A stretch of DNA of 62,980 nucleotides, taken from contig NZ_CAMEFJ010000007.1 in NCBI RefSeq assembly GCF_945915485.1, forward strand, positions 1-62,980, given 5' to 3'. The notes beneath the pieces were generated by a model. It had not been told where the DNA came from. It searched no databases and saw only the letters and a list, made by a program, of their open reading frames with translations. Shown here piece by piece: positions 28,391 through 36,444 of the stretch. Both the position numbers and the translations under genes were made by a program. This DNA is from an uncultured Agrococcus sp. Lineage in GTDB: Bacteria > Actinomycetota > Actinomycetes > Actinomycetales > Microbacteriaceae. Position 1 is the stretch's first letter. Every line of letters starts with the position of its first letter.

Positions 28391-29311
28391 GTGACTAGGC
28401 GCAGCGTTCGGGCCAAAGCACCAGGCAAAATCAACGTGTACCTGGGCGTCGGTGCGCTGCGCTCTGACGGCTTCCACGACCTGGCCACGGCGTTCTTCTC
28501 TGTCAACCTGTTCGAGTTCGTCGAGGTCATGCCGACCGACGATTTCTCCGTCTCGTTTCACGGGCCGGTTTCCACAGACGACCTCACGACCGACGACGAC
28601 AACTTGGCGATTCGAGCCGCCAAAGCGCTCGCGAAAGCCGGCGGAATTGAAACCGGTGTCAGCATCCGAGTTGAGAAGCACCTCCCCGTTGCCGGAGGCA
28701 TGGCCGGTGGCAGCGCCGACGCGGCGGCAACGCTCGTCGCCTGCAACGAACTGTGGGGGCTCGACCTCGGGCGCGAGGGCCTCCTGGAGCTCGGAGCAGA
28801 GCTGGGCGCCGATGTGCCGTTCTCGCTCATGGGCGGTATCGCGATCGGCACCGGTCGTGGCGACGTGCTCTCACCCGCACTGAACCGCGGCTCTTTCGAG
28901 TGGGTACTGGTCACGCCGGGAGGGGAGCTCTCGACCCCGGTTGTGTTCAATGAGCTCGACGCGCACAGGTGGCGAACCTCGCGCGATACCGGCATCACGG
29001 TCATCGAACCGATCGTGCCGGCGCAGGTACTGCAGGCGCTGCGTCTCGGTGACGCGCAAATGCTCGCAGAAGCCATGCACAACGACTTGCAGGCACCGGC
29101 CCTGAAACTGCACCCACGGTTGGTCGGCGTTCTCGAGCTAGGTGAACGACTAGGGGCACTATCGGGCCTTGTCTCTGGGTCCGGCCCCACGTGCGCGCTC
29201 CTCTGCGAAGACGCGGATGCGGCGAAACAGCTCGTGAAAGCCCTCGCCTCGCACGGCATCCAGGGCCAGCGTGTAACGGGGCCCGTATCGGGCGCGAAAG
29301 TGGTGGAGTAA
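28391..29311 (+). CDS. ispE: 4-diphosphocytidyl-2-C-methyl-D-erythritol kinase
   Basis: About 306 residues. A GHMP-family kinase that phosphorylates CDP-methylerythritol in the MEP isoprenoid pathway. AKAPGKINVYLGVG near residue 9, the ATP-binding PVAGGMAGGSADAAAT near 103 and GLVSGSGPTCALL near 261 are the three GHMP motifs. GTG 28391 is chosen; TTG 28382 in frame is possible. Its presence indicates use of the non-mevalonate pathway. Confidence 0.95.
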   Translation: MTRRSVRAKAPGKINVYLGVGALRSDGFHDLATAFFSVNLFEFVEVMPTDDFSVSFHGPVSTDDLTTDDDNLAIRAAKALAKAGGIETGVSIRVEKHLPVAGGMAGGSADAAATLVACNELWGLDLGREGLLELGAELGADVPFSLMGGIAIGTGRGDVLSPALNRGSFEWVLVTPGGELSTPVVFNELDAHRWRTSRDTGITVIEPIVPAQVLQALRLGDAQMLAEAMHNDLQAPALKLHPRLVGVLELGERLGALSGLVSGSGPTCALLCEDADAAKQLVKALASHGIQGQRVTGPVSGAKVVE

Positions 29312-29316
29312 TTGTG

Positions 29317-29829
29317 GTGATGGGACGACCCGATAAGAATTACGCGACGGATGCCGTGACGCGACAGTTGCAGACTGCCGTGGTGTTGCTGACGGCCGTG
29401 ACGACGGCGATCCTGGTCTGGCAGGCGCTCACGCGTGATGAGCCCGTGCCGATCACGTATCTGCTCGGCGACGAGATCGACTACGAGCTGCAGACGGGCG
29501 CGCTGCTGCCACTGATCTTCATCGCCCTGGCATTCACTGGTGGCACGATGCTGATGTCGTTCGCGCCGGCCTTCGGCAGATTCCCCGTCACGGTGACGAA
29601 GGAGAACGTCGATCGCCTGTACAAAGCGTCGGAGCGCCTCCACGCATGGATCGGTCTCGGCGTGCAGCTGACGGTCTCCGTCGGGCTCATCATGTTGCTG
29701 CTGCAGGACCGAGTCGTGCTGATCGTCATGCTGATTCCGGCGCTGCTCACCGCAGTCGTCTGGTTCAGAGGATACGCCGCGATGGCGCGCGAAGAGTTCA
29801 CGCGTCGGGAGATCCGCGGAGACGGATAG
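29317..29829 (+). CDS. Membrane protein (four-helix), unknown function
   Basis: About 170 residues with four hydrophobic segments (AVVLLTAVTTAILVWQAL, LLPLIFIALAFTGGTMLMSF, LGVQLTVSVGLIMLLL, VVLIVMLIPALLTAVVWF). GTG 29317 is eight bases after GGAG; GTG 29314 and ATG 29320 are close alternatives. It follows ispE directly and precedes a DUF1648-like membrane gene by three bases. The motif VTKENVDRLYKASERL parallels VTKTNAQEIYREGERL in the next protein, so the two are probably paralogs. Confidence 0.72.
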   Translation: MMGRPDKNYATDAVTRQLQTAVVLLTAVTTAILVWQALTRDEPVPITYLLGDEIDYELQTGALLPLIFIALAFTGGTMLMSFAPAFGRFPVTVTKENVDRLYKASERLHAWIGLGVQLTVSVGLIMLLLQDRVVLIVMLIPALLTAVVWFRGYAAMAREEFTRREIRGDG

Positions 29830-29832
29830 CGC

Positions 29833-30327
29833 GTGTTCACGGCAGGTAAGCGCCCAGAGCCGAACTTCCAGACGAACGCTACGACGCGCAGGCTGCGCCT
29901 CGTGACATGGATGCTCGTGCCGTTGCATATCGCGATAATGCTGCCTGGCGTTCTGACCGCGACGGAGGATGTTCCCGTGCACTGGGACATCGACGGAACC
30001 GTCACGAGATACGGGGCACCGTGGGAGCTGTTGATCGTCTCCGGTGTATTCGGGGCGCTCGTTGTGGGGCTCCTGCTCGTGTCGCACAGGCCCCAGTGGT
30101 TCAACTACATCACGGTCGTCACAAAGACGAATGCCCAGGAGATCTATCGGGAAGGTGAACGCTTGATGGTCTGGATGGCGCTCGTGGTCGCGGGAATGCA
30201 GGGCGTCGTGGCTTGGGTGTTCGCACTGGGGCTGCACGAGGGAATCGCATTTACCGTGACGATGACCTTGGTGCTCACTCTGCTGGTTGTTGTGGGCATC
30301 GGGATCGTGCGTCAGGTACGGTTGTGA
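29833..30327 (+). CDS. DUF1648-domain membrane protein
   Basis: A 164-residue protein with four membrane segments. The first loop has VPVHWDIDGTVTRYG, the signature of DUF1648 (as in SdpI-like immunity proteins). The C-terminal half is paralogous to the preceding membrane protein. SdpI-type proteins protect against membrane toxins, but a role here is only suggested by the domain. GTG 29833 is the start. Confidence 0.78.
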   Translation: MFTAGKRPEPNFQTNATTRRLRLVTWMLVPLHIAIMLPGVLTATEDVPVHWDIDGTVTRYGAPWELLIVSGVFGALVVGLLLVSHRPQWFNYITVVTKTNAQEIYREGERLMVWMALVVAGMQGVVAWVFALGLHEGIAFTVTMTLVLTLLVVVGIGIVRQVRL

Positions 30328-30406
30328 CTCTCCTTTGCCGGTGCAGGATGCCCTCGGCAGGGCTTTGCTTTCGGGGCAATGGGAACATGGACGGGTGCCT
30401 GAAGCG

Positions 30407-31033
30407 ATGAGCGCTGGGCCCTCCGACGACAACCCTCAGCGCTCGCGGTCGCTTCCGTGGGCAGTTCTCGCACTCGTGGTCGTCGCGTGGTTCGGTCTCT
30501 GGTATCTCACGCCCAATATGCTCAGCGACGGATTCGGCGCGATGTTCTCCGACGATCGCGACACTGCTGTGACGATCGAGTCGGTGACGGCCTTCGTTCT
30601 GGTCTTGGCCCTCGCGATGCTCCACCGGCGGTACAGCGGAGAGCTCTTCGCACTGTCATGGACCGTCTGCCTGTATGCGATCCCGATCGTCGCAGGGGCC
30701 ATCCTGCCGTTCCACTACAGCCGTGACTACTCCGTCGCGCTCTATCTGTTCGCAATGGCAGCGTCGGTGCTCTGGCAGAACTTTCTGACCTTCGGTCTGC
30801 TGCAGAAGTACCTCGCTGAGCGGCTGCCGACCTGGGCTGTCCTGGTCACGACCGCCATCGTCTTCTGGGCTGGGCACGCTCTCTACCTGCCGGCGAGTTT
30901 CGCCCCGGACAATCTCGCGCCCAGCATCGCGATCTTGGCTCTCGGTTTCGTGCTGGGAGGATTCCGGCTCTGGCTGCGGACGCTCCACCTGCCACTCGCA
31001 CTGCACCTGGGGTTCTACTACATCGTCGGATAG
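30407..31033 (+). CDS. Degenerate CPBP/Abi-like membrane protein
   Basis: About 208 residues with six or seven membrane segments. The layout resembles CPBP intramembrane proteases. The segment LWQNFLTFGLLQKYL occupies the place of the EExxxR motif but has Gln-Asn instead of the two glutamates, and FWAGHALYLP resembles the second motif with its histidine. If the alignment is right it is probably catalytically dead. ATG 30407 is chosen; GTG 30395 is possible. Confidence 0.6.
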   Translation: MSAGPSDDNPQRSRSLPWAVLALVVVAWFGLWYLTPNMLSDGFGAMFSDDRDTAVTIESVTAFVLVLALAMLHRRYSGELFALSWTVCLYAIPIVAGAILPFHYSRDYSVALYLFAMAASVLWQNFLTFGLLQKYLAERLPTWAVLVTTAIVFWAGHALYLPASFAPDNLAPSIAILALGFVLGGFRLWLRTLHLPLALHLGFYYIVG

Positions 31034-31174
31034 CCGTCCGCAGCATCCGGCAGCACGCACGAACGGGCCGAGCTTGGTGTCACACGTTGGGACGATACTG
31101 GTACGCACGGCGTGAGACTGCTTGGTCGGTTTTGTGAGCAGTGACCGCATCGGGAATCGAGAGGACGAGAGAAC

Positions 31175-31747
31175 ATGCTGACCTACCACACTGCCACTAC
31201 ACTCGACGGCTTCATCGCCGACCCCGACGACTCGCTCGAGTGGCTGCTACGGCAGCCGATCGATGAGTCGGGGCCGTTCTCGTTCGGGCACTTCTTCGAA
31301 GGCATCGGCGCGATCGTGATGGGCTCGACCACCTACCGTTGGGTTCGCGAGCATCTCGTGGGTTCCGGTGAACCGTGGCCGTACACCGTGCCCTGCTGGG
31401 TGATGACGAGCGGCGAGCAGGAGCCCATCGAAGGAGCCGACATTCGTTTCGCGAGCGGGGATGTTCGGCCCGTATACGAGCAGATGGTGCAAGCCGCCGG
31501 TGACAAAGGGCTATGGGTCGTCGGCGGTGGTGATCTCGCTGGCCAGTTCGCCGACGCGGGTCTGCTCGAAGAGATCGTCGTTTCTATCGCTCCCGTGACG
31601 TTGGGCGCTGGGCGTCCGGTATTCCCGCGGCGGCTGGACCTCGAATTGCTTGAACTCGCGCAGAACCAGGCGTTCGCATGCGCCAGGTATCGAGTCGTCG
31701 GGCCACTCGTCGAGAGCACGGAAGCTTCGGAGAAAGGACCCGCTTGA
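31175..31747 (+). CDS. Dihydrofolate reductase / RibD C-terminal-like protein
   Basis: A 190-residue protein with the DHFR-like fold of the RibD C-terminal domain. TYHTATTLDGFIADPDDSLEWL at the N-terminus, GAIVMGSTTYRWV near 46, LWVVGGGDLAGQFADAGLLEEIVVSIAPVTLGAGRPVFP near 110-150 are the family blocks. It is an NADPH-dependent reductase family with no known substrate here. A second member lies at 34507. The MerR promoter lies over its last codons. Confidence 0.88.
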   Translation: MLTYHTATTLDGFIADPDDSLEWLLRQPIDESGPFSFGHFFEGIGAIVMGSTTYRWVREHLVGSGEPWPYTVPCWVMTSGEQEPIEGADIRFASGDVRPVYEQMVQAAGDKGLWVVGGGDLAGQFADAGLLEEIVVSIAPVTLGAGRPVFPRRLDLELLELAQNQAFACARYRVVGPLVESTEASEKGPA

Positions 31748-31774
31748 CCTTGCCGTAACGTCAACTTCTAGCGT
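31744..31774 (+). promoter_or_regulatory. MerR-type promoter with 19-bp spacer
   Basis: TTGACC (31744-31749), a 19-base spacer and TAGCGT (31769-31774) form an over-long promoter typical of MerR-activated genes. TTGAC and GTCAA (31744-31748, 31760-31764) make a dyad inside it. It overlaps the stop of the preceding reductase gene and lies 29 bases before the MerR start, consistent with autoactivation. Confidence 0.6.
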
Positions 31775-31802
31775 TGAATCATCGACGCGAAAGGAGGACG
31801 TC

Positions 31803-32573
31803 ATGGAGAGATCGATTCAAGAGGTTGCACGCCTGGCAGGAACAACGAGCCGCACGTTGCGTCACTACGACGACATCGGGCTGCTGCCGCCATCGCGCAT
31901 CGCTGCCAACGGCTACCGGCACTACGACGAGCAGGCGCTTGTGAGGCTGCAGCGCATCCTGTTGCTCCGTGATCTGGGGCTCGGACTGCCGCAGGTCAAA
32001 GAGGTGATCGATCGTGAGTCCTCCGAATCGTCTGCTCTGCAGACGCACCTGGCGTGGCTTCGCCAGGAGGAAGATCGTCTCGCACGTCAGATCGCGTCGG
32101 TGGAATCAACGATCAAGGCACTGGAAGAAGGGAAGACTCTCATGGCAGAGACAATGTTCGACGGATTCGATCATGCGCAATACCGCGAGGAGGTCGAGGA
32201 GCGCTGGGGTGAGGCCGCATACGCGGAAGGCGACCGCTGGTGGCGCGGCATGTCTGACAGCGAGCGAGCCGATTGGCAGCGTAGGGTTGCCGATCTCTCC
32301 GGGGACTGGGCGGCTGCGGCAGAACGCGGCGTCGATCCGGCCTCCGAGGAGGGGCAGCGGCTCGCCCATCGGCACGTGGAGTGGCTGCGCAGCGTTCCAG
32401 GGACGCCGGCGAACACCCAGGGTTGCGACCTGAAGGGCTACGTTACGGGGCTCGGCGAGATGTATGTCGCCGACCCTCGCTTCGGCGCCAACTACGCGAC
32501 GAGCGAAGGCGGCACGGCAGGAGCGGAGTTCGTTCGCGACGCGCTGCGCATCTACGCCGACACGCACCTGTAG
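31803..32573 (+). CDS. MerR family regulator with TipAS drug-binding domain
   Basis: A 256-residue protein. The MerR DNA-binding domain is at 1-70 (IQEVARLAGTTSRTLRHYDDIGLLPPSRIAANGYRHY). A coiled coil follows (LRQEEDRLARQIASVESTIK), then a TipAS globin-like antibiotic-recognition domain from about 115 to the end (WGEAAYAEGDRWW, YVADPRFGANY). In TipA this domain traps thiopeptides covalently through a cysteine. ATG 31803 follows AAAGGAGGACGTC. Ligand unknown. Confidence 0.93.
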   Translation: MERSIQEVARLAGTTSRTLRHYDDIGLLPPSRIAANGYRHYDEQALVRLQRILLLRDLGLGLPQVKEVIDRESSESSALQTHLAWLRQEEDRLARQIASVESTIKALEEGKTLMAETMFDGFDHAQYREEVEERWGEAAYAEGDRWWRGMSDSERADWQRRVADLSGDWAAAAERGVDPASEEGQRLAHRHVEWLRSVPGTPANTQGCDLKGYVTGLGEMYVADPRFGANYATSEGGTAGAEFVRDALRIYADTHL

Positions 32574-32615
32574 ACGCTTAGTGAGGGTAGCTGCCCGCGT
32601 GATTACGACCGCCGG

Positions 32616-32657
32616 ACTGTGCGCTCACACAGACGAAAACTCTTGTGCGCGCACAGT
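32616..32657. terminator. Hairpin after the MerR gene
   Basis: Arms 32616-32629 and 32644-32657 pair with one mismatch around a 14-base loop, using the alternating string TGTGCGCGCACAG. It lies about 45 bases after the MerR stop. A terminator role is inferred. Confidence 0.5.
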
Positions 32658-32729
32658 TCGCGGCACATCGCTCAGCGCGCGCGGATCGTCGACGCCGCCA
32701 CGAATGACTTCGTCGCCTAGATTGGCAGG

Positions 32730-33506
32730 GTGACGATTCGAAATATCGACGGTTCAGCAGGTGACGCGGACTACGGGCGCATCGGTAGCGGCTACAAGAC
32801 CTATCGGCAGCCCGAGCCGGAGTTTGCGAAGGCGATTTCGGCAGCGCTGGGTGATGCTCGCAGCGTCATCAACGTCGGCGCGGGAGCGGGTTCGTATGAG
32901 CCGCACGACCGCGACGTCACAGCCGTAGAACCCTCAGAATCGATGCGAGCACAAAGGCCGGCGCACTTGAGCACCGCGATCGATGCCGTGGCGGAGTCGT
33001 TGCCGTTCACCGACGACAGCTTCGATGCCGCTCTGACGACGTTCTCGGTGCATCAGTGGCAGAACCTCGGCGCCGGGCTGCGTGAGATCCGCAGGGTGAC
33101 GCGAGGGCCGGTCGTGATCATGAGCTGTGATCCGACGAGGCTCGACGGGTTCTGGCTGAACGACTACGCACCCGAGGTGATCGCGACCGAGGCGAGGCGG
33201 TATCCCACCATCGAACAACTGGCCGACGGGCTGGGCGGCAATGTCACTGTTCAGTACCTGCGCATCCCGCTGCTCTGCGCCGACGGATTCTCGGAGGCCT
33301 ACTACGGTCGTCCGGAGATGTTCCTCGACCCCGGCGCCCGCACGGCGAATTCGGCGTGGAGTTTCGTTGCCGAAGAAGCCGCCGAACGCGCCGTCGCTGC
33401 TTTAGAAGCGGACCTGGCAAGCGGTGCCTGGGACGCCCGCCACAGCGTGCTGCGGACGACACCCCATTTCGAGGGATCCCTGGCGCTCATTACGGCAGAG
33501 AGCTGA
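32730..33506 (+). CDS. Class I SAM-dependent methyltransferase
   Basis: A 258-residue methyltransferase of the methyltransf_11 type. Motif I is SVINVGAGAGSYEP near residue 45, VTAVEPSESM near 65 is motif II, and LPFTDDSFDAALTTFSVHQWQNL near 91 is the post-motif region. Start GTG 32730 follows GGCAGG. Small-molecule substrate is unknown. It is next to a monooxygenase-like gene seven bases downstream. Confidence 0.88.
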   Translation: MTIRNIDGSAGDADYGRIGSGYKTYRQPEPEFAKAISAALGDARSVINVGAGAGSYEPHDRDVTAVEPSESMRAQRPAHLSTAIDAVAESLPFTDDSFDAALTTFSVHQWQNLGAGLREIRRVTRGPVVIMSCDPTRLDGFWLNDYAPEVIATEARRYPTIEQLADGLGGNVTVQYLRIPLLCADGFSEAYYGRPEMFLDPGARTANSAWSFVAEEAAERAVAALEADLASGAWDARHSVLRTTPHFEGSLALITAES

Positions 33507-33512
33507 AGATCC

Positions 33513-33797
33513 GTGACGCGATTACGTTTGACCGGAACGCTGGTCTGTGCAAGCGAAGAGGAAGCTGCGATTGTGCGACGGCTCCTGCCAGAACACGTTC
33601 GACTCACTCGGGCGGAGGCGGGGTGCAGGGCGTTCGATGTGCGTGAAACACGAAACCCCTTTGTCTGGGACGTGAGTGAGGAATTCACCGACGAGTCGGC
33701 GTTCGAAGCGCACCAGCAGCGCGTGTCTAACAGCCCGTGGGGTCGGGCGACGGCCGGAATCGTGCGCCGGTACAGTGTCGAGCATTTGCCTGATTGA
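33513..33797 (+). CDS. Antibiotic biosynthesis monooxygenase (ABM) domain protein
   Basis: A 94-residue ferredoxin-like fold protein of the YgiN/ABM type. LRLTGTLVCASEEEAAIVRRLLPEHV, EAGCRAFDVRETRNPFVWDVSEEFTDESAFEAHQQRV are the family pattern. Members act as cofactor-free monooxygenases or quinol oxygenases, or are structural only. GTG 33513 is the start. It probably shares a transcript with the methyltransferase. Confidence 0.85.
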   Translation: MTRLRLTGTLVCASEEEAAIVRRLLPEHVRLTRAEAGCRAFDVRETRNPFVWDVSEEFTDESAFEAHQQRVSNSPWGRATAGIVRRYSVEHLPD

Positions 33798-33896
33798 CTT
33801 GGTCGACCTTCGAGCGTCGGAGCACGGCTACCCGGTCGTAGAAGTCAAGAAGGACGATCAGGATTCAGTCAGGGTCCTTCGAGTTCTCGATCTGCA

Positions 33897-34391
33897 CTAG
33901 CACTCGGAAATCATGCTGCGGTAGGCCAGTTCGAGCCGATCGAACACGGACGGCGTGCCGGGCGGTCGGACGATGCCCAGGTGCTGTTCGCGGAGCTCGT
34001 CCATGAACGCCTCCCAGAGCTCCGGCCCACCCTCGGCAAGTATTTTGGCGCGGATGCTGAGCTCCGGCGTGACGGGGAGATGCTCGGAGCCCCACGCGCC
34101 CATGGTCGCGAGTACGGGAACGAGCTGGATTGCGCGTTCGGTGAGGCTGAAGATGCGGCGCTGCTTGTGGTGCTTGTCGGGGGCTCTTGTAAGCAATCCG
34201 TTCGCGACAAGTCGGCGAAGCCGCGCTGTCAAGATGTTCGACGCGATACCTTCTTCGGACTTCCCGAGCAGTTCGTTGAAGTGGCGGCGATTGCCGAACA
34301 TGACATCCCGGATGACCAGGAGTGACCAGGAATCGCCGAGGATCTCGAGCGTGAGGTTGATCGGGCAACCGGATCGATGCTGGCTTGCCAT
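33897..34391 (-). CDS. HxlR family transcriptional regulator
   Basis: A 164-residue winged-helix protein. The HxlR opening is at GCPINLTLEILGDSWSLLVIRDVMFGNRRHFNEL (about 8-41), followed by ILTARLRRLVANGLLTRAP. The C-terminal 55 residues are an extension not found in short HxlR proteins. The gene is divergent from the reductase-YciI pair, with a long dyad in between. Confidence 0.9.
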   Translation of the reverse strand: MASQHRSGCPINLTLEILGDSWSLLVIRDVMFGNRRHFNELLGKSEEGIASNILTARLRRLVANGLLTRAPDKHHKQRRIFSLTERAIQLVPVLATMGAWGSEHLPVTPELSIRAKILAEGGPELWEAFMDELREQHLGIVRPPGTPSVFDRLELAYRSMISEC

Positions 34392-34454
34392 GCGGGTACC
34401 TCCTCACGTTCGCAGAAAACCACTTGCAGTCTACCCGTGGATTGGTTAGCGTGA

Positions 34455-34487
34455 TGGATACCAGTTGTAAAGTGCAACTGGTATCCA
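34455..34487. promoter_or_regulatory. 13-bp-arm operator of the second HxlR module
   Basis: TGGATACCAGTTG at 34455-34467 is exactly inverted at 34475-34487 with a 7-base spacer. It lies 64 bases from the HxlR start and 20 bases before the reductase start. Both nested halves (GGATACC and CAGTTG) are symmetrical. Binding by HxlR is inferred from position. Confidence 0.75.
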
Positions 34488-34506
34488 CAAGGAAGTAGGT
34501 GGCAAC

Positions 34507-35061
34507 GTGGCTCAGCACAAAGGTCGCGGATCGGTTATCTGGCAGGCCACGATGTCGCTCGACGGATACATCGCCGCCGCAGGGGACGACATGAGCTGGG
34601 TGTTCCAGCACATCGATCCGGCCGACCCCGGTGCCGCTGCGGTCCCCGAGCGTCTCGGTGCTGTGATCGCCGGGCGACGAAGCTTCGAGGTCGGTCGTCG
34701 TGACGGCATGGAGGTGTTCGACGGTGCGTGGGAAGGCAGCCAGTTTCTGCTGACGAATCGCCCGGCCGACGGGCTGCCGGGTGCTCTCGGTGTTCGGGCC
34801 GGCAACATCGAGCTGATCATTCAAGAGGCGATCACCGCAGCACGGGGCCGTGATGTCGGCATTATCGGAGCGAATGTTGCACAACAGTGCCTCGAGGCCG
34901 GTTTGATCGATGAGATCGTTGTTCACGTAGCTCCCGTGCTGCTCGGTAACGGTGTGCGCTTCCGCGGCGCGGAAGGCATGCGCGAGTTGCGACTGGAGAG
35001 CGCGCAAACGCACGAAAACGTCGTCACGTTGCACTACACGCTCGAAAAGGAGACATCATGA
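34507..35061 (+). CDS. Dihydrofolate reductase / RibD C-terminal-like protein
   Basis: A 184-residue relative of the protein at 31175. IWQATMSLDGYIAAAGDDMSWVF, GAVIAGRRSFEVG, IIGANVAQQCLEAGLIDEIVVHVAPVLLGNGVRF are the conserved blocks. GTG 34507 follows AAGGAAGTAGGTGGCAAC. It overlaps the YciI-like gene by four bases. Divergent HxlR control suggests induction by a small electrophilic or oxidising compound. Confidence 0.88.
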   Translation: MAQHKGRGSVIWQATMSLDGYIAAAGDDMSWVFQHIDPADPGAAAVPERLGAVIAGRRSFEVGRRDGMEVFDGAWEGSQFLLTNRPADGLPGALGVRAGNIELIIQEAITAARGRDVGIIGANVAQQCLEAGLIDEIVVHVAPVLLGNGVRFRGAEGMRELRLESAQTHENVVTLHYTLEKETS

Positions 35062-35390
35062 CCGCTACACATCTGCTGATCCACCGATACGTCCCCGGAG
35101 CCGGCCCGCAGCCAGGCACGCCCGAACACGACGACGAGATGCGTCGCTGGGGTGAGTTGGATGCGCGACTGCGCAACGAGGGTGTCATCGCCGGATCGTT
35201 CGCGCTGCAGAGCCGGGGCGAAGTGATCACGGAGAGCGCCGCATCCCCTTGGCGGGAGGATGGCGAGGTCGTGTTCGCAGCCCATGCCATCACAGCAGCC
35301 GACGATGCGGCAGCGACAGCCATCGCGCGTGACATGCCGACCGCAGAGTACGGAACCGTGGAGGTCCGCCCGCTCATGGACGTCGGCTAA
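35058..35390 (+). CDS. YciI-like (YCII-related) protein
   Basis: A 110-residue DGPF/YCII-type small protein. HLLIHRYVPGAGPQPGTPEHDDEMRRWGELDARLRNEGVIAGSFAL is the typical N-terminus and VEVRPLMDV the typical end. In actinobacteria such proteins are often next to ECF sigma factors; here the partner is a RibD-like reductase. It starts at ATG 35058 in an ATGA overlap. Confidence 0.85.
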   Translation: MTATHLLIHRYVPGAGPQPGTPEHDDEMRRWGELDARLRNEGVIAGSFALQSRGEVITESAASPWREDGEVVFAAHAITAADDAAATAIARDMPTAEYGTVEVRPLMDVG

Positions 35391-35403
35391 GCTCTCGACG
35401 GCG

Positions 35404-36414
35404 CTACGCGATCAGGTCGGCGATATCGCTCGCGATTCGCTCCGGCTCCTCACCGTTCACCGCGTGCGAAGCGCCGTCATAGACGAGCACAGTGGCTCGC
35501 GGCAGTGCGCTCTCAGCCGTGGTTCTCGCAGTCTCGGCGTCCAGCATCACGGACTCACCCGCCAGAATCACCAACACGGGCACGTCGATGGCGGTGAGGT
35601 CCTCCTCGAGGATCCTCGTCGTTTGCGGAAGCTTCAGCGAGTAGTGCTGCATGCCCGCCTCGATCATGCGCGCAACGGGAACATCCTCGACCGGCGCACC
35701 TCCCGCCGTGTACGAACTGAAGTTGTCACGCCAGGATTTCGGCAGCCACGGCACGGCCGCGGGCACCGAACGCAGCACGGTCTCGAACGGGAGGTCGTCG
35801 AAGGTGAGCGCCGGATCGATCAGTGTGAGCGTGGCGATGCTGTTCTGATCGTGTAGTGCCAGATTGGTTGCAGTCCAACCGCCGATGGAGAGACCGACGA
35901 CATGAAAGGCATCCGACGGCAGTTCGTGAAGCGTCTGGCTGAGCCACTCCGCTTGATCTTCATCGGAAGTGATGGGTCGCTCCTGCACACTCATGCCGGG
36001 CTCTCCCAATAGATCGACCGTGTAGACATCGCCGAGCATGAGAAGCGAAGGCATATTGTCAGCCCACACCGGTGTCGCGGATGATCTGCCGGGGAGCAGG
36101 AGGATCGGGTGCTCGGCATCCCCCGTGCCCGAGAACCGGTACACCCTGACGAAACCGAATTCCGTTCGTACGTCGAATGTCTCGGCGGGATCCGGGAGTT
36201 CGTCGAACGCGGCTGCGTAGGCGCTCGCGAAACGATCCTGCCCCTCCTGGCTATCCCAGTGCCCGACGCTGGCAGGACTACGAATCGCCAGCGCTGTCGC
36301 CATGACTAGCACGAGAGCGGATCCAAGTATCGCGAACAGCATTTTCCTGCGGCGCCGGGGCCCTTTGGTCCTTGTATCGAGATGTTCTCGCTCGACCTTT
36401 GTCTCGTTCTCCAT
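35404..36414 (-). CDS. Alpha/beta hydrolase, membrane-anchored (paralog A)
   Basis: A 336-residue hydrolase with an N-terminal membrane segment (MLFAILGSALVLVMATALAI, about 25-44), so the domain is probably outside the membrane. The nucleophile is Ser in HVVGLSIGGW near 175, the acid is probably Asp in GESVMLDAE near 290, and His is in GASHAVNGEEPERIA near 317. It shares most blocks with the next gene on the same strand (VGHWDS, VWADN, LLGEPG, VARMIEAGM), indicating tandem duplication. Substrate unknown. Confidence 0.86.
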   Translation of the reverse strand: MENETKVEREHLDTRTKGPRRRRKMLFAILGSALVLVMATALAIRSPASVGHWDSQEGQDRFASAYAAAFDELPDPAETFDVRTEFGFVRVYRFSGTGDAEHPILLLPGRSSATPVWADNMPSLLMLGDVYTVDLLGEPGMSVQERPITSDEDQAEWLSQTLHELPSDAFHVVGLSIGGWTATNLALHDQNSIATLTLIDPALTFDDLPFETVLRSVPAAVPWLPKSWRDNFSSYTAGGAPVEDVPVARMIEAGMQHYSLKLPQTTRILEEDLTAIDVPVLVILAGESVMLDAETARTTAESALPRATVLVYDGASHAVNGEEPERIASDIADLIA

Positions 36415-36444
36415 CGGTTCTCTGCTCCTTCGATTTTTCAGCCG

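Noticed and set aside
28558-30432. 624-codon minus-strand open frame
   Set aside because: Antisense to ispE and the two membrane genes; no motif, low-complexity His/Arg/Ser content.
33798-33896. Possible small coding tail (VVEVKKDDQDSVRVLRVLD)
   Set aside because: The frame has no start of its own and no recognised family; the stretch is only about 100 bases between convergent genes.
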